Shown in pieces: positions 37,734 to 46,894 of a stretch of DNA of 64,000 bases. The notes beneath the pieces are model-generated. The model made no database searches. It was not told the origin of the DNA and was given only the letters and a program-made list of their open reading frames with translations. The stretch covers positions 1-64,000 of the forward strand of contig NZ_SLWV01000001.1 in the NCBI RefSeq assembly GCF_004345705.1, given 5' to 3'. Positions within the stretch are counted from its first letter, which is position 1; each line of letters begins with the position of its first letter. The stretch is from Marinisporobacter balticus (lineage in GTDB: Bacteria > Bacillota > Clostridia > Peptostreptococcales > Thermotaleaceae). Position numbers and translations under genes: made by a program.

Positions 37734-38618
37734 CTATGCCTCCTTTGAATAATGATGCATAAATATTTCTTCAAGGTCAGGCTCATCTATCCAAATATTA
37801 GAGATCTCAATGAATGAAATCTTTTTTATAATTATATTGATATTCCCTTTAAATATGAATTTAACCCTATTTTCTTTTATTTCTAGTTTATTTACACCCA
37901 TAATATTAAAGTGATTTTTATCTATCTTTGATAAAGTTTCAATTCTGAATCTTTTATAATTATTTTCTTTTAACGCACTAATATTCTCTAATTTTATTAT
38001 TTTACCCTCTTTGATAATCGCCACACGATCACACAATTTTTGGACTTCACTTAAAATATGGGATGAGAATAAAATAGTTGCACCTTTTTTATTTTCTTCT
38101 TTTAATAAATCGAAAAATTTCTGTTGCATAAGAGGATCTAGTCCACTAGTCGGTTCATCCAGAATAATTAATTTAGGTTCATGAAGTAGGCCCTGAACGA
38201 TGCCAACCTTCTTCTTGTTTCCAAAAGACAAATCATCGATTTTCTTATTTAGGTCAAGATGCATTATCTCTGCTAAATAATTGATTCTTTTGCTACAATC
38301 TTTTTTATAAAAACTAGCTGAATACTTTAAAAGCTCAATCACCTTCATATTGGCATAATAAAAAACTTCCGATGGCAAATAACCAATTTCTTTTTTTATT
38401 TCAGATCCATATGCTACAACATCCTTACCAAAGATATTAGCACTGCCACTCGTTGGATATATTAGAGATAGCAGTATCCTAATCGTAGTTGATTTACCAG
38501 AACCATTTGGCCCAATAAACCCAAAAATCTCTCCCTCCTTAACACTAAAGCTTATATCGACAATCCCTCTTGATTTTCCATAACTTTTCGTTAAATTGTT
38601 GGTTTCAATAACATTCAT
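37734..38618 (-). CDS. ABC transporter ATP-binding protein
   Basis: A 294-residue ATPase: Walker A GPNGSGKST at residues ~37-45, Q-loop region GYLPSE, signature DLSFGNKKKVG (the usual LSGGQ replaced by LSFGN, frequent in BcrA-type exporters), Walker B LIILDEPTSGLDP, and the H-loop in LFSSHILSE. A C-terminal ~75-residue accessory domain follows. First gene of a three-gene ABC-2 operon; no regulator gene adjoins it. Confidence 0.92.
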   Translation of the reverse strand: MNVIETNNLTKSYGKSRGIVDISFSVKEGEIFGFIGPNGSGKSTTIRILLSLIYPTSGSANIFGKDVVAYGSEIKKEIGYLPSEVFYYANMKVIELLKYSASFYKKDCSKRINYLAEIMHLDLNKKIDDLSFGNKKKVGIVQGLLHEPKLIILDEPTSGLDPLMQQKFFDLLKEENKKGATILFSSHILSEVQKLCDRVAIIKEGKIIKLENISALKENNYKRFRIETLSKIDKNHFNIMGVNKLEIKENRVKFIFKGNINIIIKKISFIEISNIWIDEPDLEEIFMHHYSKEA

Positions 38619-38778
38619 TTTTAAAACATCCCTTCAAAATATCATTTCCTAGTTTTATTTTAAATATTGGTAACAAGCTAAACATTATTAATCCTATTAT
38701 TTACAAAGAAGTTTTTATTATTCAAGTCACAGGGGATGTATCAAAAATCTTTCTATTTAGAAAAGTTATAGTAAATAA
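38619..38778. other. Upstream region of the ABC operon
   Basis: Short AT-rich gap with no gene. I see no clear operator. It presumably holds the ABC operon promoter on the minus strand. Confidence 0.3.
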
Positions 38779-38801
38779 AAAAAGCTCGGCTTAATGCCGA
38801 A
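38779..38801 (-). terminator. Terminator after the PhnA-like gene
   Basis: Minus-strand stem TTCGGC / GCCGAG with an ATTAA loop, then CTTTTTTTATTT. Confidence 0.88.
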
Positions 38802-38807
38802 CTGGAT

Positions 38808-39149
38808 TTATACCTTTTTAACAAATTCAGATTTTAATTTCATAGCTCCAAAACCATCAATTTTGCAATCAATATCATGATCGCCATCAACCAAACGTAT
38901 ATTTTTTACTTTTGTACCTATTTTTATAACTGATGCACTTCCTTTTACTTTAAGATCTTTGATTACTGTTACAGAATCGCCATCATTTAAGACATTTCCA
39001 TTTGCATCTTTGATAATCTTTTTATCTTCACTATTTTGGGTTTCTAATTTTAAAGTCCACTCATGGCCACATTCTGGGCAAATCAAAAGACTTCCATCTT
39101 CGTAAGTGTATTCTGAATTACATTTTGGGCAATTTGGCAAATCAACCAT
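38808..39149 (-). CDS. yjdM: Alkylphosphonate utilisation operon protein PhnA/YjdM family
   Basis: A 113-residue protein with an N-terminal zinc ribbon ([25 protein letters not shown]) and a C-terminal SH3-like domain ([60 protein letters not shown]), diagnostic of the PhnA/YjdM family. Despite the name, its link to phosphonate use is not established. Monocistronic. Confidence 0.92.
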   Translation of the reverse strand: MVDLPNCPKCNSEYTYEDGSLLICPECGHEWTLKLETQNSEDKKIIKDANGNVLNDGDSVTVIKDLKVKGSASVIKIGTKVKNIRLVDGDHDIDCKIDGFGAMKLKSEFVKKV

Positions 39150-39444
39150 AATTTCATTTCCTCCATTCGGTATTATTCATTCTAATATATAAAAATTATT
39201 TTCAATTCTCTTTTTACAACTTCGTAAGAATGGCAATTACGAACTTAAAATTCACAAAAAAACATGTAGAAAGTTTCTTATAGGTTTATATACTATCATA
39301 GTTTTCTCATATTGACAAACCTTCCTCGAAGATATCCTTAAAGTTCATTTCCTAAATACATGCAAGGCTTATCATGTCTTATGATTTCATTTTTTCTTTT
39401 CTAAACATTTATGTAGATCAATGCTTGTTTTATTTCATGTAATA
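39150..39444. other. Non-coding stretch between yjdM and recU
   Basis: About 295 AT-rich bases. No ORF with a ribosome binding site and no strong hairpin seen. Confidence 0.3.
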
Positions 39445-40014
39445 TCATTTAATATCTTTTTGCACAGCATAATATTCTTTCAATGCTCGTTTTGAATTAA
39501 GATATGTATTAATCGTAGGCAAATAATTTATAATCCCATTCCTTTCACGCTCTATTTGAAATTTGTTATCCATATCAGAATAAGGTATAGATTTACGACC
39601 ACCCTGTAAACTCTTTTTATAATAGTATTCAAGCATTTCTAAAGGAATTATATAGTACTCATTGTACATTTTAAAATGTGCTAATATAAAACTAACGCCA
39701 CCATGTTCTTCATGTTCCTTAAGATCCTCTATTTGGTGCGCATGTATATTGCTCAGTGGTAAACTTTTTAATTCGGTCTCTTTTACATCAAATGCAATAG
39801 AAATTCTTTGTGCGATTCCGCTATAATCCACATGGGCTTTCTGTTCAAAATACGCCTTACTAATCATACCTTTCCCATCAATCTCAATTACTTTTATAGG
39901 AACTGGATTCTTTTTTATATAGGCTAATTTTTTTCTTCTATACAAATCATTTGTTAAATCAATCTCATTTTCGGATGCATCTCCACGATGCCCTCTACTT
40001 CTCCATGTTGTCAT
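39445..40014 (-). CDS. recU: Holliday junction resolvase RecU
   Basis: RecU cleaves Holliday junctions in Firmicutes. The 189-residue product carries the family's catalytic acids: E in SENEIDL, D in KAHVDYSGIAQRISIAFDVKETEL (including DxKET) and HAHQIEDLKEHEEHGGVSFILAHF, plus GGRKSIPYSD near the C-terminus. It is normal length. It is not next to pbp genes as in Bacillus; it sits in a region with several fragments. Confidence 0.88.
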   Translation of the reverse strand: MTTWRSRGHRGDASENEIDLTNDLYRRKKLAYIKKNPVPIKVIEIDGKGMISKAYFEQKAHVDYSGIAQRISIAFDVKETELKSLPLSNIHAHQIEDLKEHEEHGGVSFILAHFKMYNEYYIIPLEMLEYYYKKSLQGGRKSIPYSDMDNKFQIERERNGIINYLPTINTYLNSKRALKEYYAVQKDIK

Positions 40015-40115
40015 GATACGAACTCCTTTAGTTTTTAAATTTAAATCTTTCTTCTATTAAGAATATCATAAAAACAGTTTCTTTACGTATCATTTTTCAT
40101 CCTACCAATAAACTA

Positions 40116-40313
40116 TTACGATATGAAAGGACTGATATTGCCAGTATAATAGAGCACTAACCGATGTAGCGCTCTCGTACAAGCAATATATAATAGTTTT
40201 TTATCTCGTTCATTTAAATAATTTTCATTAGATGCATTATAAACCAGTACAGCGTCAAATTCTAACCCCTTTGCCATATAGACTGGAATAACCATCACGC
40301 AACAATTCATCAT
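40116..40313 (-). pseudogene. HelD/UvrD-like helicase, C-terminal fragment
   Basis: Only the last ~60 residues survive: [25 protein letters not shown] and [20 protein letters not shown], helicase motifs V-VI of superfamily 1A enzymes, closest in wording to HelD-type RNA polymerase-recycling ATPases. The preceding ~600 residues, including Walker A, are absent; upstream DNA shows no continuation in any frame. Confidence 0.75.
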
Positions 40314-40405
40314 TACATGTTCATAAAATTGTTCACTCCCCTACTAAAATGCATTTATTTTAACAAACCAGTAATTCCAAACATGTGATATATGTTCATA
40401 TAATA

Positions 40406-41746
40406 TCATTTTATTTTCTTCATTACTAAATATAAAACTACAAATACAAATGCCACAAGCACGCTTACATATCCTAATGATAAAATTTTGGGTGTTGTAC
40501 GATCTATAAAGGTTATCTTCTCTTTCATATACGATGAAAAAACTAAATCTTCATCTGGTAGGCCATCCAGTGATACTGCATAAACTCCTTTTTTTATTTT
40601 ATTAAGAGGGATACTGCTTTCAATGACATATGGATATTTCTCATTTAGATTTATTTGAATATCTATCTTTCCAACTTCAGAAAAATTCTTTGCAGGATTT
40701 AATATATATGCAAATGTATTAATATAGTCATTCGTTTTTTCTCTGTCAATTGTTGCTTTCATAGGATAGGTTACCGTTAATATGTTCGTGCTATTTGCTT
40801 CAAATACAATTTCATATAAAAGGGTTGATATATTATTTTTAGACATCATATCTTCTATAATCATATCACTACTAAAAGCATATTGATTGTTCTGAAAACA
40901 ACGATCAATCTCTCTTATAAAATGAAAATAAAAATCATTCTTGTTTCTGTGTGTCTTATTATACCAGCTATCTTCACGCTCAATTATATTCTCCCTAATA
41001 AATTTTTCTGTATTTATAATGGATTTTTCTATTTTATCGCTGTAATTACAATGAATGTTGGTTAGTGTATCTTCTCCTAATACCAAAATATACGCAGCTT
41101 TTCCCACATCATTGTTCTGGACATATTCAAAAACATTACAGTTACCATTTTCATCAATGTCAAATCCTGAAAAATTCATTGTTAAAACTTTTGTTTTATT
41201 GAGGTTAATATGAAAACCAACGTTACATTGTCTTTCTGTTGGGGTATCTAATATAATTTTATATATGGTAGCATCAGAAGTAGGATTGAAGTTTTTCGCT
41301 TCATATACTGGTTTATTTAAGTTTTCTATAATTCTATTTATATCAACTTGTTTTCTAAAATCATCAGGCTCTTTTAGATAATCTCTACTATCTACATGTC
41401 CAGCACTATATATCTCATAAGGAATCTCTTTACCATTAAATATAATTTCCGCTCCTAAACGATCATATCCGTCTGAAACATACGGAAACACCATAGGTAC
41501 ACTTATATTTTCTTTAGATGTGTTTGTTAGTGTATATTTTGCAGTAACGATCGCTTCATATGAAGCATTTTCATCCATCTTAAATGTTAATGTTTCACTT
41601 TCAACTTTAACAGGACAATCCTCCCTAGGTGCTATATTAAAACTTGGATACTTCTCTAAATATACAGGAGAAGAATTACCAAAAACTGTAATTGGTACTA
41701 ATAAGATAATAATTAATATAAAAACAACTATTTTTTTAACTTTCAC
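40406..41746 (-). CDS. Secreted, C-terminally membrane-anchored protein of unknown function
   Basis: A 446-residue protein with an N-terminal signal peptide (KVKKIVVFILIIILLVPITVFG) and a C-terminal transmembrane helix (GYVSVLVAFVFVVLYLVMKKIK). The extracellular part is beta-rich; the segment YEAIVTAKYTLTNTSKENISVPMVFPYV resembles an immunoglobulin-like or LPXTG-less adhesin-type fold. I recognise no enzyme motif. It lies 110 bases downstream of another secreted-protein gene on the same strand, perhaps with a shared function at the cell surface. Confidence 0.78.
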   Translation of the reverse strand: MKVKKIVVFILIIILLVPITVFGNSSPVYLEKYPSFNIAPREDCPVKVESETLTFKMDENASYEAIVTAKYTLTNTSKENISVPMVFPYVSDGYDRLGAEIIFNGKEIPYEIYSAGHVDSRDYLKEPDDFRKQVDINRIIENLNKPVYEAKNFNPTSDATIYKIILDTPTERQCNVGFHINLNKTKVLTMNFSGFDIDENGNCNVFEYVQNNDVGKAAYILVLGEDTLTNIHCNYSDKIEKSIINTEKFIRENIIEREDSWYNKTHRNKNDFYFHFIREIDRCFQNNQYAFSSDMIIEDMMSKNNISTLLYEIVFEANSTNILTVTYPMKATIDREKTNDYINTFAYILNPAKNFSEVGKIDIQINLNEKYPYVIESSIPLNKIKKGVYAVSLDGLPDEDLVFSSYMKEKITFIDRTTPKILSLGYVSVLVAFVFVVLYLVMKKIK

Positions 41747-41856
41747 ATATTTCGCCCTCCAATATTCATAAACTTGTAGATATGTGTTCGGTTCAATGGC
41801 TTCATACAGTTACGCTCGAAATATTACAGGCTTCTACTTTGCCACTATTTTAAAGC

Positions 41857-43056
41857 CTACTTTTCACTATAATCAAAGTATTTATAATTCCCCCAATATT
41901 CACTAAACCAATACTTTTTGTTTTCTCCATTATGATACGTTTCTTCATAGTATTTTGAGTTCTTCTCATAAAGTTGCAGAACTATGCCAAGATAATCCAT
42001 ATTCATACCATATATTTTCATAGATGCCTGTTCTAAATTTACAGCTAAATCTTCTTCTATTAATTTCTTTATGTCTTGTATTTCATGCTCCTTATATTTT
42101 CTCTTCGTTTTCAGTTTTACAAATAATACATTCCCCTTAAAACTCTTTTCAAAAACAACATCTTTCATACTCCACCAATATTCTCTTTTTAGTTTTTTCT
42201 CAAACGTCTTTGTTTCTGGTGTATTTATAATCCTTGAAGGTAGCTCTATATCTGTATCCTCAAAGTATTCTTTTTTTAAGATAAGGCTTTTTTTCTTGTC
42301 GATATTTTGTTCAATAATCTTCCTATCTCCTATATAAACTCTATAGTTAACTTTATCCCAATCATCTAAACTATACAATTTTGATGGGTAAGGTCCATGA
42401 ATAACCATTCCTCTCTTCCAAATCAATAATTCTGTTGTAACATTCTTACTATTTGCAATATCTGAACGCTCTACGTTCTTATTAAAGTAATAATCTATAT
42501 TCATCTCATCTTTCATTCTATAAACTTGATATTTTTCTAAATTTGATACAGGATGTACTTCTTTCATGTAATCATCTATCCCTTTATCAATTATATATTC
42601 TGTAGCAATCTGTTCCTTTGTCTTTTCATTGATCCTTTTTTGTGCTTCAAAGTATTTACCCTTGTTAATATACTTCTCATATCGTTTAACCATATTATGT
42701 TTTTCACTTTTGAGCTTTAAGGTCTTATAATCACTCGATGTTGCTTTAAAAATCCATAGGTTATCAATTTTACCTTCTTCTAGTAAGACTGCTACCAAAA
42801 CATCTCCGTTTTTTGGAATATCGCTCGTACCATAATATTTTTCAAACTTACTTACTTTGATTTCTTTCTGTTTAATGCTACCCATCATAATCGTTAACGG
42901 GGTTATCGTGTATATTTCAGAATTCTTATTCGTTAATTTTCCTATGAATAGAGCTTTTTGATTTCCAGACATGATTCCTTCGGGTATATCACCTGCAAAT
43001 GCAGTAATACAAGTAAAGCTTAAGCACATCAAAATAATAATAGCCTTTTTTAACAT
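41857..43056 (-). CDS. Secreted protein of unknown function
   Basis: A 399-residue protein with a signal peptide (KKAIIILMCLSFTCITAFAG) and no further membrane segment. It is rich in Lys, Tyr, Ile and Glu. An OB-like N-terminal region (ALFIGKLTNKNSEIYTITPLTIMMGSIKQKEIKV) is followed by a Lys/Tyr-rich helical middle. No known family. It is the first gene of a probable two-gene unit; the pair is the largest unexplained coding block in this window. Confidence 0.75.
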   Translation of the reverse strand: MLKKAIIILMCLSFTCITAFAGDIPEGIMSGNQKALFIGKLTNKNSEIYTITPLTIMMGSIKQKEIKVSKFEKYYGTSDIPKNGDVLVAVLLEEGKIDNLWIFKATSSDYKTLKLKSEKHNMVKRYEKYINKGKYFEAQKRINEKTKEQIATEYIIDKGIDDYMKEVHPVSNLEKYQVYRMKDEMNIDYYFNKNVERSDIANSKNVTTELLIWKRGMVIHGPYPSKLYSLDDWDKVNYRVYIGDRKIIEQNIDKKKSLILKKEYFEDTDIELPSRIINTPETKTFEKKLKREYWWSMKDVVFEKSFKGNVLFVKLKTKRKYKEHEIQDIKKLIEEDLAVNLEQASMKIYGMNMDYLGIVLQLYEKNSKYYEETYHNGENKKYWFSEYWGNYKYFDYSEK

Positions 43057-43287
43057 TTTAATCTCCTTTCAACCATGCCTATTTGACGTTATTTTAGAAA
43101 TATATGATACCTCCATTTTTTTGGAGGCATTTTCACAGAATATTTTATTAATATATATTTTCCACATATATCTACATTATAACACTTGAGCAATACATTT
43201 ACAAAATCTTCAGAATTTATAGATTGATTTATTTCCATTACTTAAATTTTTAGTGAAAACTAAAAAACCTAAGTATCTGCATAGGAA

Positions 43288-43327
43288 AAACTCCTTTCTG
43301 TTTGAATTCTTTATAGAAAAGAGTTTT
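43288..43327 (-). terminator. Terminator-like repeat element, copy A
   Basis: AAACTCCTTTCTGTTTGAATT, truncated middle, then AGAAAAGAG. Related copies occur at 47047-47105 and 51534-51580. The outer arms ACTC-TTTCT and AGAAA-GAGT pair, giving a hairpin with T runs on the minus strand. This copy lacks part of the loop. Confidence 0.7.
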
Positions 43328-43333
43328 CATTTT

Positions 43334-43428
43334 ATACTAAATTTTCTTCAAATATATTTAATAAATTTAATAAATTTAATAAATTTAATAAATTTAATCT
43401 TTCAATTTTTTTCTTTAATACTTCACCA
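43334..43428 (-). pseudogene. Duplicated 3' end of the 51.6-kb flavoprotein gene, with expanded LLN repeat
   Basis: Minus-strand reading gives EVLKKKIERLNLLNLLNLLN... IFEENLV stop, which matches the last residues of the flavoprotein at 51587 (KVLKKKIERLNLLNIFEEKLV). Nucleotide identity is nearly complete over ~90 bases and continues into the terminator-like element. The 9-bp unit ATTTAATAA occurs four times here and once at the parent locus. Confidence 0.85.
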
Positions 43429-43430
43429 TG

Positions 43431-43640
43431 TCATTCTTCTTTTAATAGCTTGCTTAATCCCATTACACCACATAATGCTAAAAATTCTTCTGGTGAGTCA
43501 GTTGGTGCTTTTTCTGTATCAAACGAAATGTAGTGCTGAAAAATTTGTTCATCTCCTATAGTGGCTACCGCTTCAGCTAGCTCAAGATTTGCTCTTTTAC
43601 CTGGTAACCCTGATTCTTGTATTAGATATGTTTTTTTTGT
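43431..43640 (-). pseudogene. HEAT-repeat protein, N-terminal fragment
   Basis: Minus frame reads LIQESGLPGKRANLELAEAVATIGDEQIFQHYI...SPEEFLALCGVMGLSKLLKEE, then TGA. It matches the opening of a clostridial HEAT-repeat protein family that normally continues for ~150 residues. No start codon or ribosome binding site remains, and just after the stop the DNA turns into the flavoprotein 3' end. Confidence 0.7.
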
Positions 43641-43661
43641 GTTATTTTTTCACATTCCTAT

Positions 43662-45050
43662 TTATTTCCTCTCTAGAATCTTCGATCCTTCTCCGTTTTC
43701 TGTGATTTCTTCTATTTTATCCATTCCAAGCTGCTTTAGTATTTTCATTACGTTTACATTATCAAAAGGCGTCATGATCAAAGAATCTTCCCCAAATTCA
43801 TTGACTTTGTGTGTAGCTTTTTCCACATCAATATTGGTTCTAGGGCCTCCTACACATCCTCCATTACAACCCATTCCTTCTATGAAATTATAATCTATAT
43901 CTTTTTCGGTAGATAATTCATCTAATATTTGCTTACAAGCTTTCACTCCATCTACCCTCTTAGCCTTTAGCTTAATCAATCTAGCAGGCTCAAGTCTGTT
44001 GACAGCTGTTTTAACAGAAAAACTAACCCCTCCAGTTCTTGCGTAGACTCTGCCTCCAAAGGAAGCTTGGTCTTTATCTTCACTTGGAAGATCTGAAAGA
44101 TTGATGTTAAGCGCCGAAAAAATTTCTTTTAGTTCTCTAAATGTCAGAACAAAATCTATATCACCTTGTAAATCCGTTTCTTTTGCCTCAGCTTTTTTCG
44201 CTATACACGGACCAATAAAAACAACCTTTGCATCTTGGTACAGTTTTTTTAAAATTCTTCCAGATGCAATCATTGGAGAAATGGATGGAGGCATATGTGT
44301 AAAAAGACTTGGATAATTTTTTTTGACTAAATTAAACCATACAGGACAGCAGCAGCTGGTTAAAAAGAAATCTTTTTCACTTTTTACCAAATGGTTAAAT
44401 TCAAAAGCTTCTTTTATTGTCAGTATATCCGCAAATAATGCTACTTCAATCAAATCTTGAAATCCAATAAGTTTAAGGGCTGTTCTTAATTGACCTATGG
44501 TTACATTTTCTCCAAATTGACCCACAATAGCAGGCGCAACGGTAGCATATACAATAGTTTTTTTATCTTGCAAAAAATCGATTAATGGAACAAATTCTAT
44601 TTTGTCTGCTAAAGCTCCATAATCACATTTTGTAACACATTGGCCACAACTTAAACACTTATTGTTAACAATTATAGGTCCTCTTGTTCTTTTATAAATA
44701 CTAGCTTCATATTTACATGCATCACTGCATTTACATTCTTCATCATTACAATATTCACAAGCCCCATCTATCTTAGCTATTATAGGTTGTCCAATTTTTT
44801 TAAAATTTTTCATCTGATAGACTTCATCTTCGAAATTAGCATTTCCTTTGGCATCTAACCCCATAGCTACCCGAATATGATCCTGAATAAATGGCATGTC
44901 CTCATCCTTAAAGTTGTATCTTTTTTTAATCTCCTTTGCTAGATTATTTAAGTCATGGATATCTTTTATTTCTTTATTCCAATACTTCTTAACCACTTCC
45001 GAAAAAATTTTCATTCTCTTATCTTGAAAATTATGAAATTTATCATTCAC
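43662..45050 (-). CDS. [FeFe] hydrogenase, group-B-like, with ferredoxin domain
   Basis: A 462-residue monomeric hydrogenase. An N-terminal cysteine-rich ferredoxin region (CEYCNDEECKCSDAC ... CLSCGQCVTKCDYGAL) provides [4Fe-4S] clusters. The H-cluster motifs are present but variant: L1 TSCCCPVW (canonical TSCCPxW), L2 IGPCIAKKAEA (canonical MPCTxKxxE), L3 GMGCNGGCVGGP (canonical MxCxxGCxxGGGQP). These match the poorly studied group B/M3 enzymes rather than HydA1. Catalytic direction is not known. No maturase genes (hydE, hydF, hydG) are in the window. Confidence 0.88.
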   Translation of the reverse strand: MNDKFHNFQDKRMKIFSEVVKKYWNKEIKDIHDLNNLAKEIKKRYNFKDEDMPFIQDHIRVAMGLDAKGNANFEDEVYQMKNFKKIGQPIIAKIDGACEYCNDEECKCSDACKYEASIYKRTRGPIIVNNKCLSCGQCVTKCDYGALADKIEFVPLIDFLQDKKTIVYATVAPAIVGQFGENVTIGQLRTALKLIGFQDLIEVALFADILTIKEAFEFNHLVKSEKDFFLTSCCCPVWFNLVKKNYPSLFTHMPPSISPMIASGRILKKLYQDAKVVFIGPCIAKKAEAKETDLQGDIDFVLTFRELKEIFSALNINLSDLPSEDKDQASFGGRVYARTGGVSFSVKTAVNRLEPARLIKLKAKRVDGVKACKQILDELSTEKDIDYNFIEGMGCNGGCVGGPRTNIDVEKATHKVNEFGEDSLIMTPFDNVNVMKILKQLGMDKIEEITENGEGSKILERK

Positions 45051-45274
45051 ACTATATCATCCCTTCTTTTATTTTTTCTAACTATAAGCGCATCAAAATT
45101 CTTTGAAACACTTAAATTTTCTTCATAGATTAGTGCAGATTATGGTTTTTGATTATTTTCATAAAGAACTCCTATAGATAAAGTATTTTCTTTCAGATTT
45201 GTCTCTTTAATATATTTACCAAAACTACAAAATTAAATCTTTATATTTTCTATTTGTTTTTTTATTTCATCATA
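45051..45274. other. Upstream region of the hydrogenase gene
   Basis: About 220 bases of AT-rich DNA with no supportable gene. The hydrogenase promoter on the minus strand is expected here but I cannot point to convincing hexamers. Confidence 0.3.
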
Positions 45275-45463
45275 ATGATAGATAAACATTTTATCCGATT
45301 ATCCAAAGATCATCAAAGCTGGAGAACAAATCATCATTTAAGCTTGAGATAAGCCGCAAAAATTTTAGAGGTTCGTTCTAGTGCTATCAACATTTTTGCA
45401 AAAGAAATCTATACGATAGATCGGAAAACCTTTGATAAGGTGAAAAAACATATTAAAGTTTAA
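45275..45463 (+). pseudogene. Small plus-strand ORF with one in-frame stop
   Basis: From ATG 45275 a 63-codon frame is open except for a single TAA: MIDKHFIRLSKDHQ...SLR, stop, AAKILEVRSSAINIFAKEIYTIDRKTFDKVKKHIKV. The second part reads like a natural helical protein. It ends in an inverted repeat, AAAGTTTAA / TTAAACTTT. I know no family. It may be a recently inactivated small gene or two unrelated pieces. Confidence 0.35.
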
Positions 45464-45510
45464 AATCACCCTTAAACTTTATCACTTCTTCAGGTAAGAT
45501 ATTAAGTACT

Positions 45511-45543
45511 AAAAAAGCACCTAACCTCAGTCAGATGCTTTAC
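45511..45543 (-). terminator. Terminator after bioA
   Basis: AAAGCATCTGACTGAGGTTAGGTGCTTTTTT on the minus strand folds into an imperfect stem ending in a T run. Confidence 0.75.
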
Positions 45544-45577
45544 CACACATTCCACATGATTAATATATATAACATTT

Positions 45578-46771
45578 TTATTCTCTATCAAACCATTTTT
45601 TGAATACCTTTACGATCTTTAAAAGTTCTTCTTCCTCAATAATATAAGGAGGCATTGTATACATAAAATTTAAAAATGTCCTGTTCCAAACCCCATGGGT
45701 ATAAGCAAATTGACTAAATCCTTGTAAATCTTTTGCATCATAAACCTCAATACAAGCACATGCCCCCATGACTCTAATATCTTTTATTTTGTGAGATTTT
45801 AAATTCTTTAATGAATCTATCAAAATTCTTTCAATCTTTTTAATCTTATCCATATAATCATCTCTTAAAAAGATGTCTAAACTTTTAAGAGCGATCCTAC
45901 ATGCAAGCGCATTTCCCATAAAAGTAGGCCCATGCATAAATGCTTTAGATGGATCATCTGAATAAAAGCCCTCATAGATCTTCTGATTAGCTACCGTTGC
46001 TGCATGTCCAACATATCCACCTGTAAGCGCTTTTCCAAGTACGATAATATCTGGAATGACTAGCTCACTTACAAACTTATTTCCTGTTCTACCAAACCCA
46101 GTTGCCACTTCATCAAAAATAAATATAACATCGTATCTGTCACAAAGCTTTCTCGCTTCTTCTAAAAATTGAATATCATACATTTTCATTCCAGCCGCCC
46201 CTTGTAAAAGAGGTTCTACAATAAAGACTGCTATTTTGTCATGTCTTTTCTCTAAGATTGCTTCTAACTCTTCTATCTTAGGACAAATATGATAAATACC
46301 TTCTTTTTCTGGAAATGCCTTATGATAATCTGCATCATCTCCAACTGCCATAGCTTTAAATGTATCTCCATGATAGGCTTCCTTTAAAGCTATAATTTCT
46401 TTTTTCTTAGACATTCCTTTATTATTATAATACTGAATGGCCATCTTTAAAGATACTTCTACGGCAACACTTCCAGAATCTGAGAAAAACACATGGTTTA
46501 AATCTCCTGGAAGAATTTCTTTTAGTTTCTCTGCTAGTTCTAACGCAGGGTCGTGATTAAGACCCCCTAACATAACATGCGAAAAATTGTTTATTTGATC
46601 GATTGCCGCTTCATTGATTTCTTCGTTGCTATATCCATGTATTGCACTCCACCACGAAGACACGGAATCAATTAATTTTTTATCTTCTGTATATATATAT
46701 ACGCCTTTAGCCTTTTTGACTTTATAAGGTGTTTTCATGCTTTTCATCTGTACATAAGGATACCAAATCAT
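45578..46771 (-). CDS. bioA: Adenosylmethionine-8-amino-7-oxononanoate aminotransferase BioA
   Basis: BioA makes 7,8-diaminopelargonate in biotin synthesis using SAM as amino donor. The 397-residue enzyme starts at ATG 46771 (MIWYPYVQMKSM) after GGTGAG; the WYPYxQ opening is diagnostic of BioA. Other signatures: SSWWSAIHGYSN, YHGDTFKAMAVGDD, FDEVATGFGRTG, and the PLP lysine in LGKALTGGY. No bioD, bioB or bioF adjoins it, so the pathway must be completed elsewhere or the cell salvages an intermediate. An in-frame 33-codon leader (46772-46870) precedes it. Confidence 0.92.
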   Translation of the reverse strand: MIWYPYVQMKSMKTPYKVKKAKGVYIYTEDKKLIDSVSSWWSAIHGYSNEEINEAAIDQINNFSHVMLGGLNHDPALELAEKLKEILPGDLNHVFFSDSGSVAVEVSLKMAIQYYNNKGMSKKKEIIALKEAYHGDTFKAMAVGDDADYHKAFPEKEGIYHICPKIEELEAILEKRHDKIAVFIVEPLLQGAAGMKMYDIQFLEEARKLCDRYDVIFIFDEVATGFGRTGNKFVSELVIPDIIVLGKALTGGYVGHAATVANQKIYEGFYSDDPSKAFMHGPTFMGNALACRIALKSLDIFLRDDYMDKIKKIERILIDSLKNLKSHKIKDIRVMGACACIEVYDAKDLQGFSQFAYTHGVWNRTFLNFMYTMPPYIIEEEELLKIVKVFKKWFDRE

Positions 46772-46894
46772 AATCTCACCATTCCCCTTTCGTTCCTTTC
46801 TAATTCCTACATAAACTTTTAATTCTACAACAGCTAATATCATAACTGCTAAAAATAAATCTGTTATCATGTAGTTAAGGATTGCCTTACTATG

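Noticed and set aside
43253..43561. 102-codon plus-strand ORF rich in LINLIN repeats
   Set aside because: It is the complement of the flavoprotein tail duplication and HEAT fragment; the repeat is better explained on the minus strand as LLN units.
46772..46870. N-terminal extension of BioA starting at 46870
   Set aside because: The extension is hydrophobic and not part of BioA; GGTGAG marks ATG 46771, which gives the standard WYPYxQ start.
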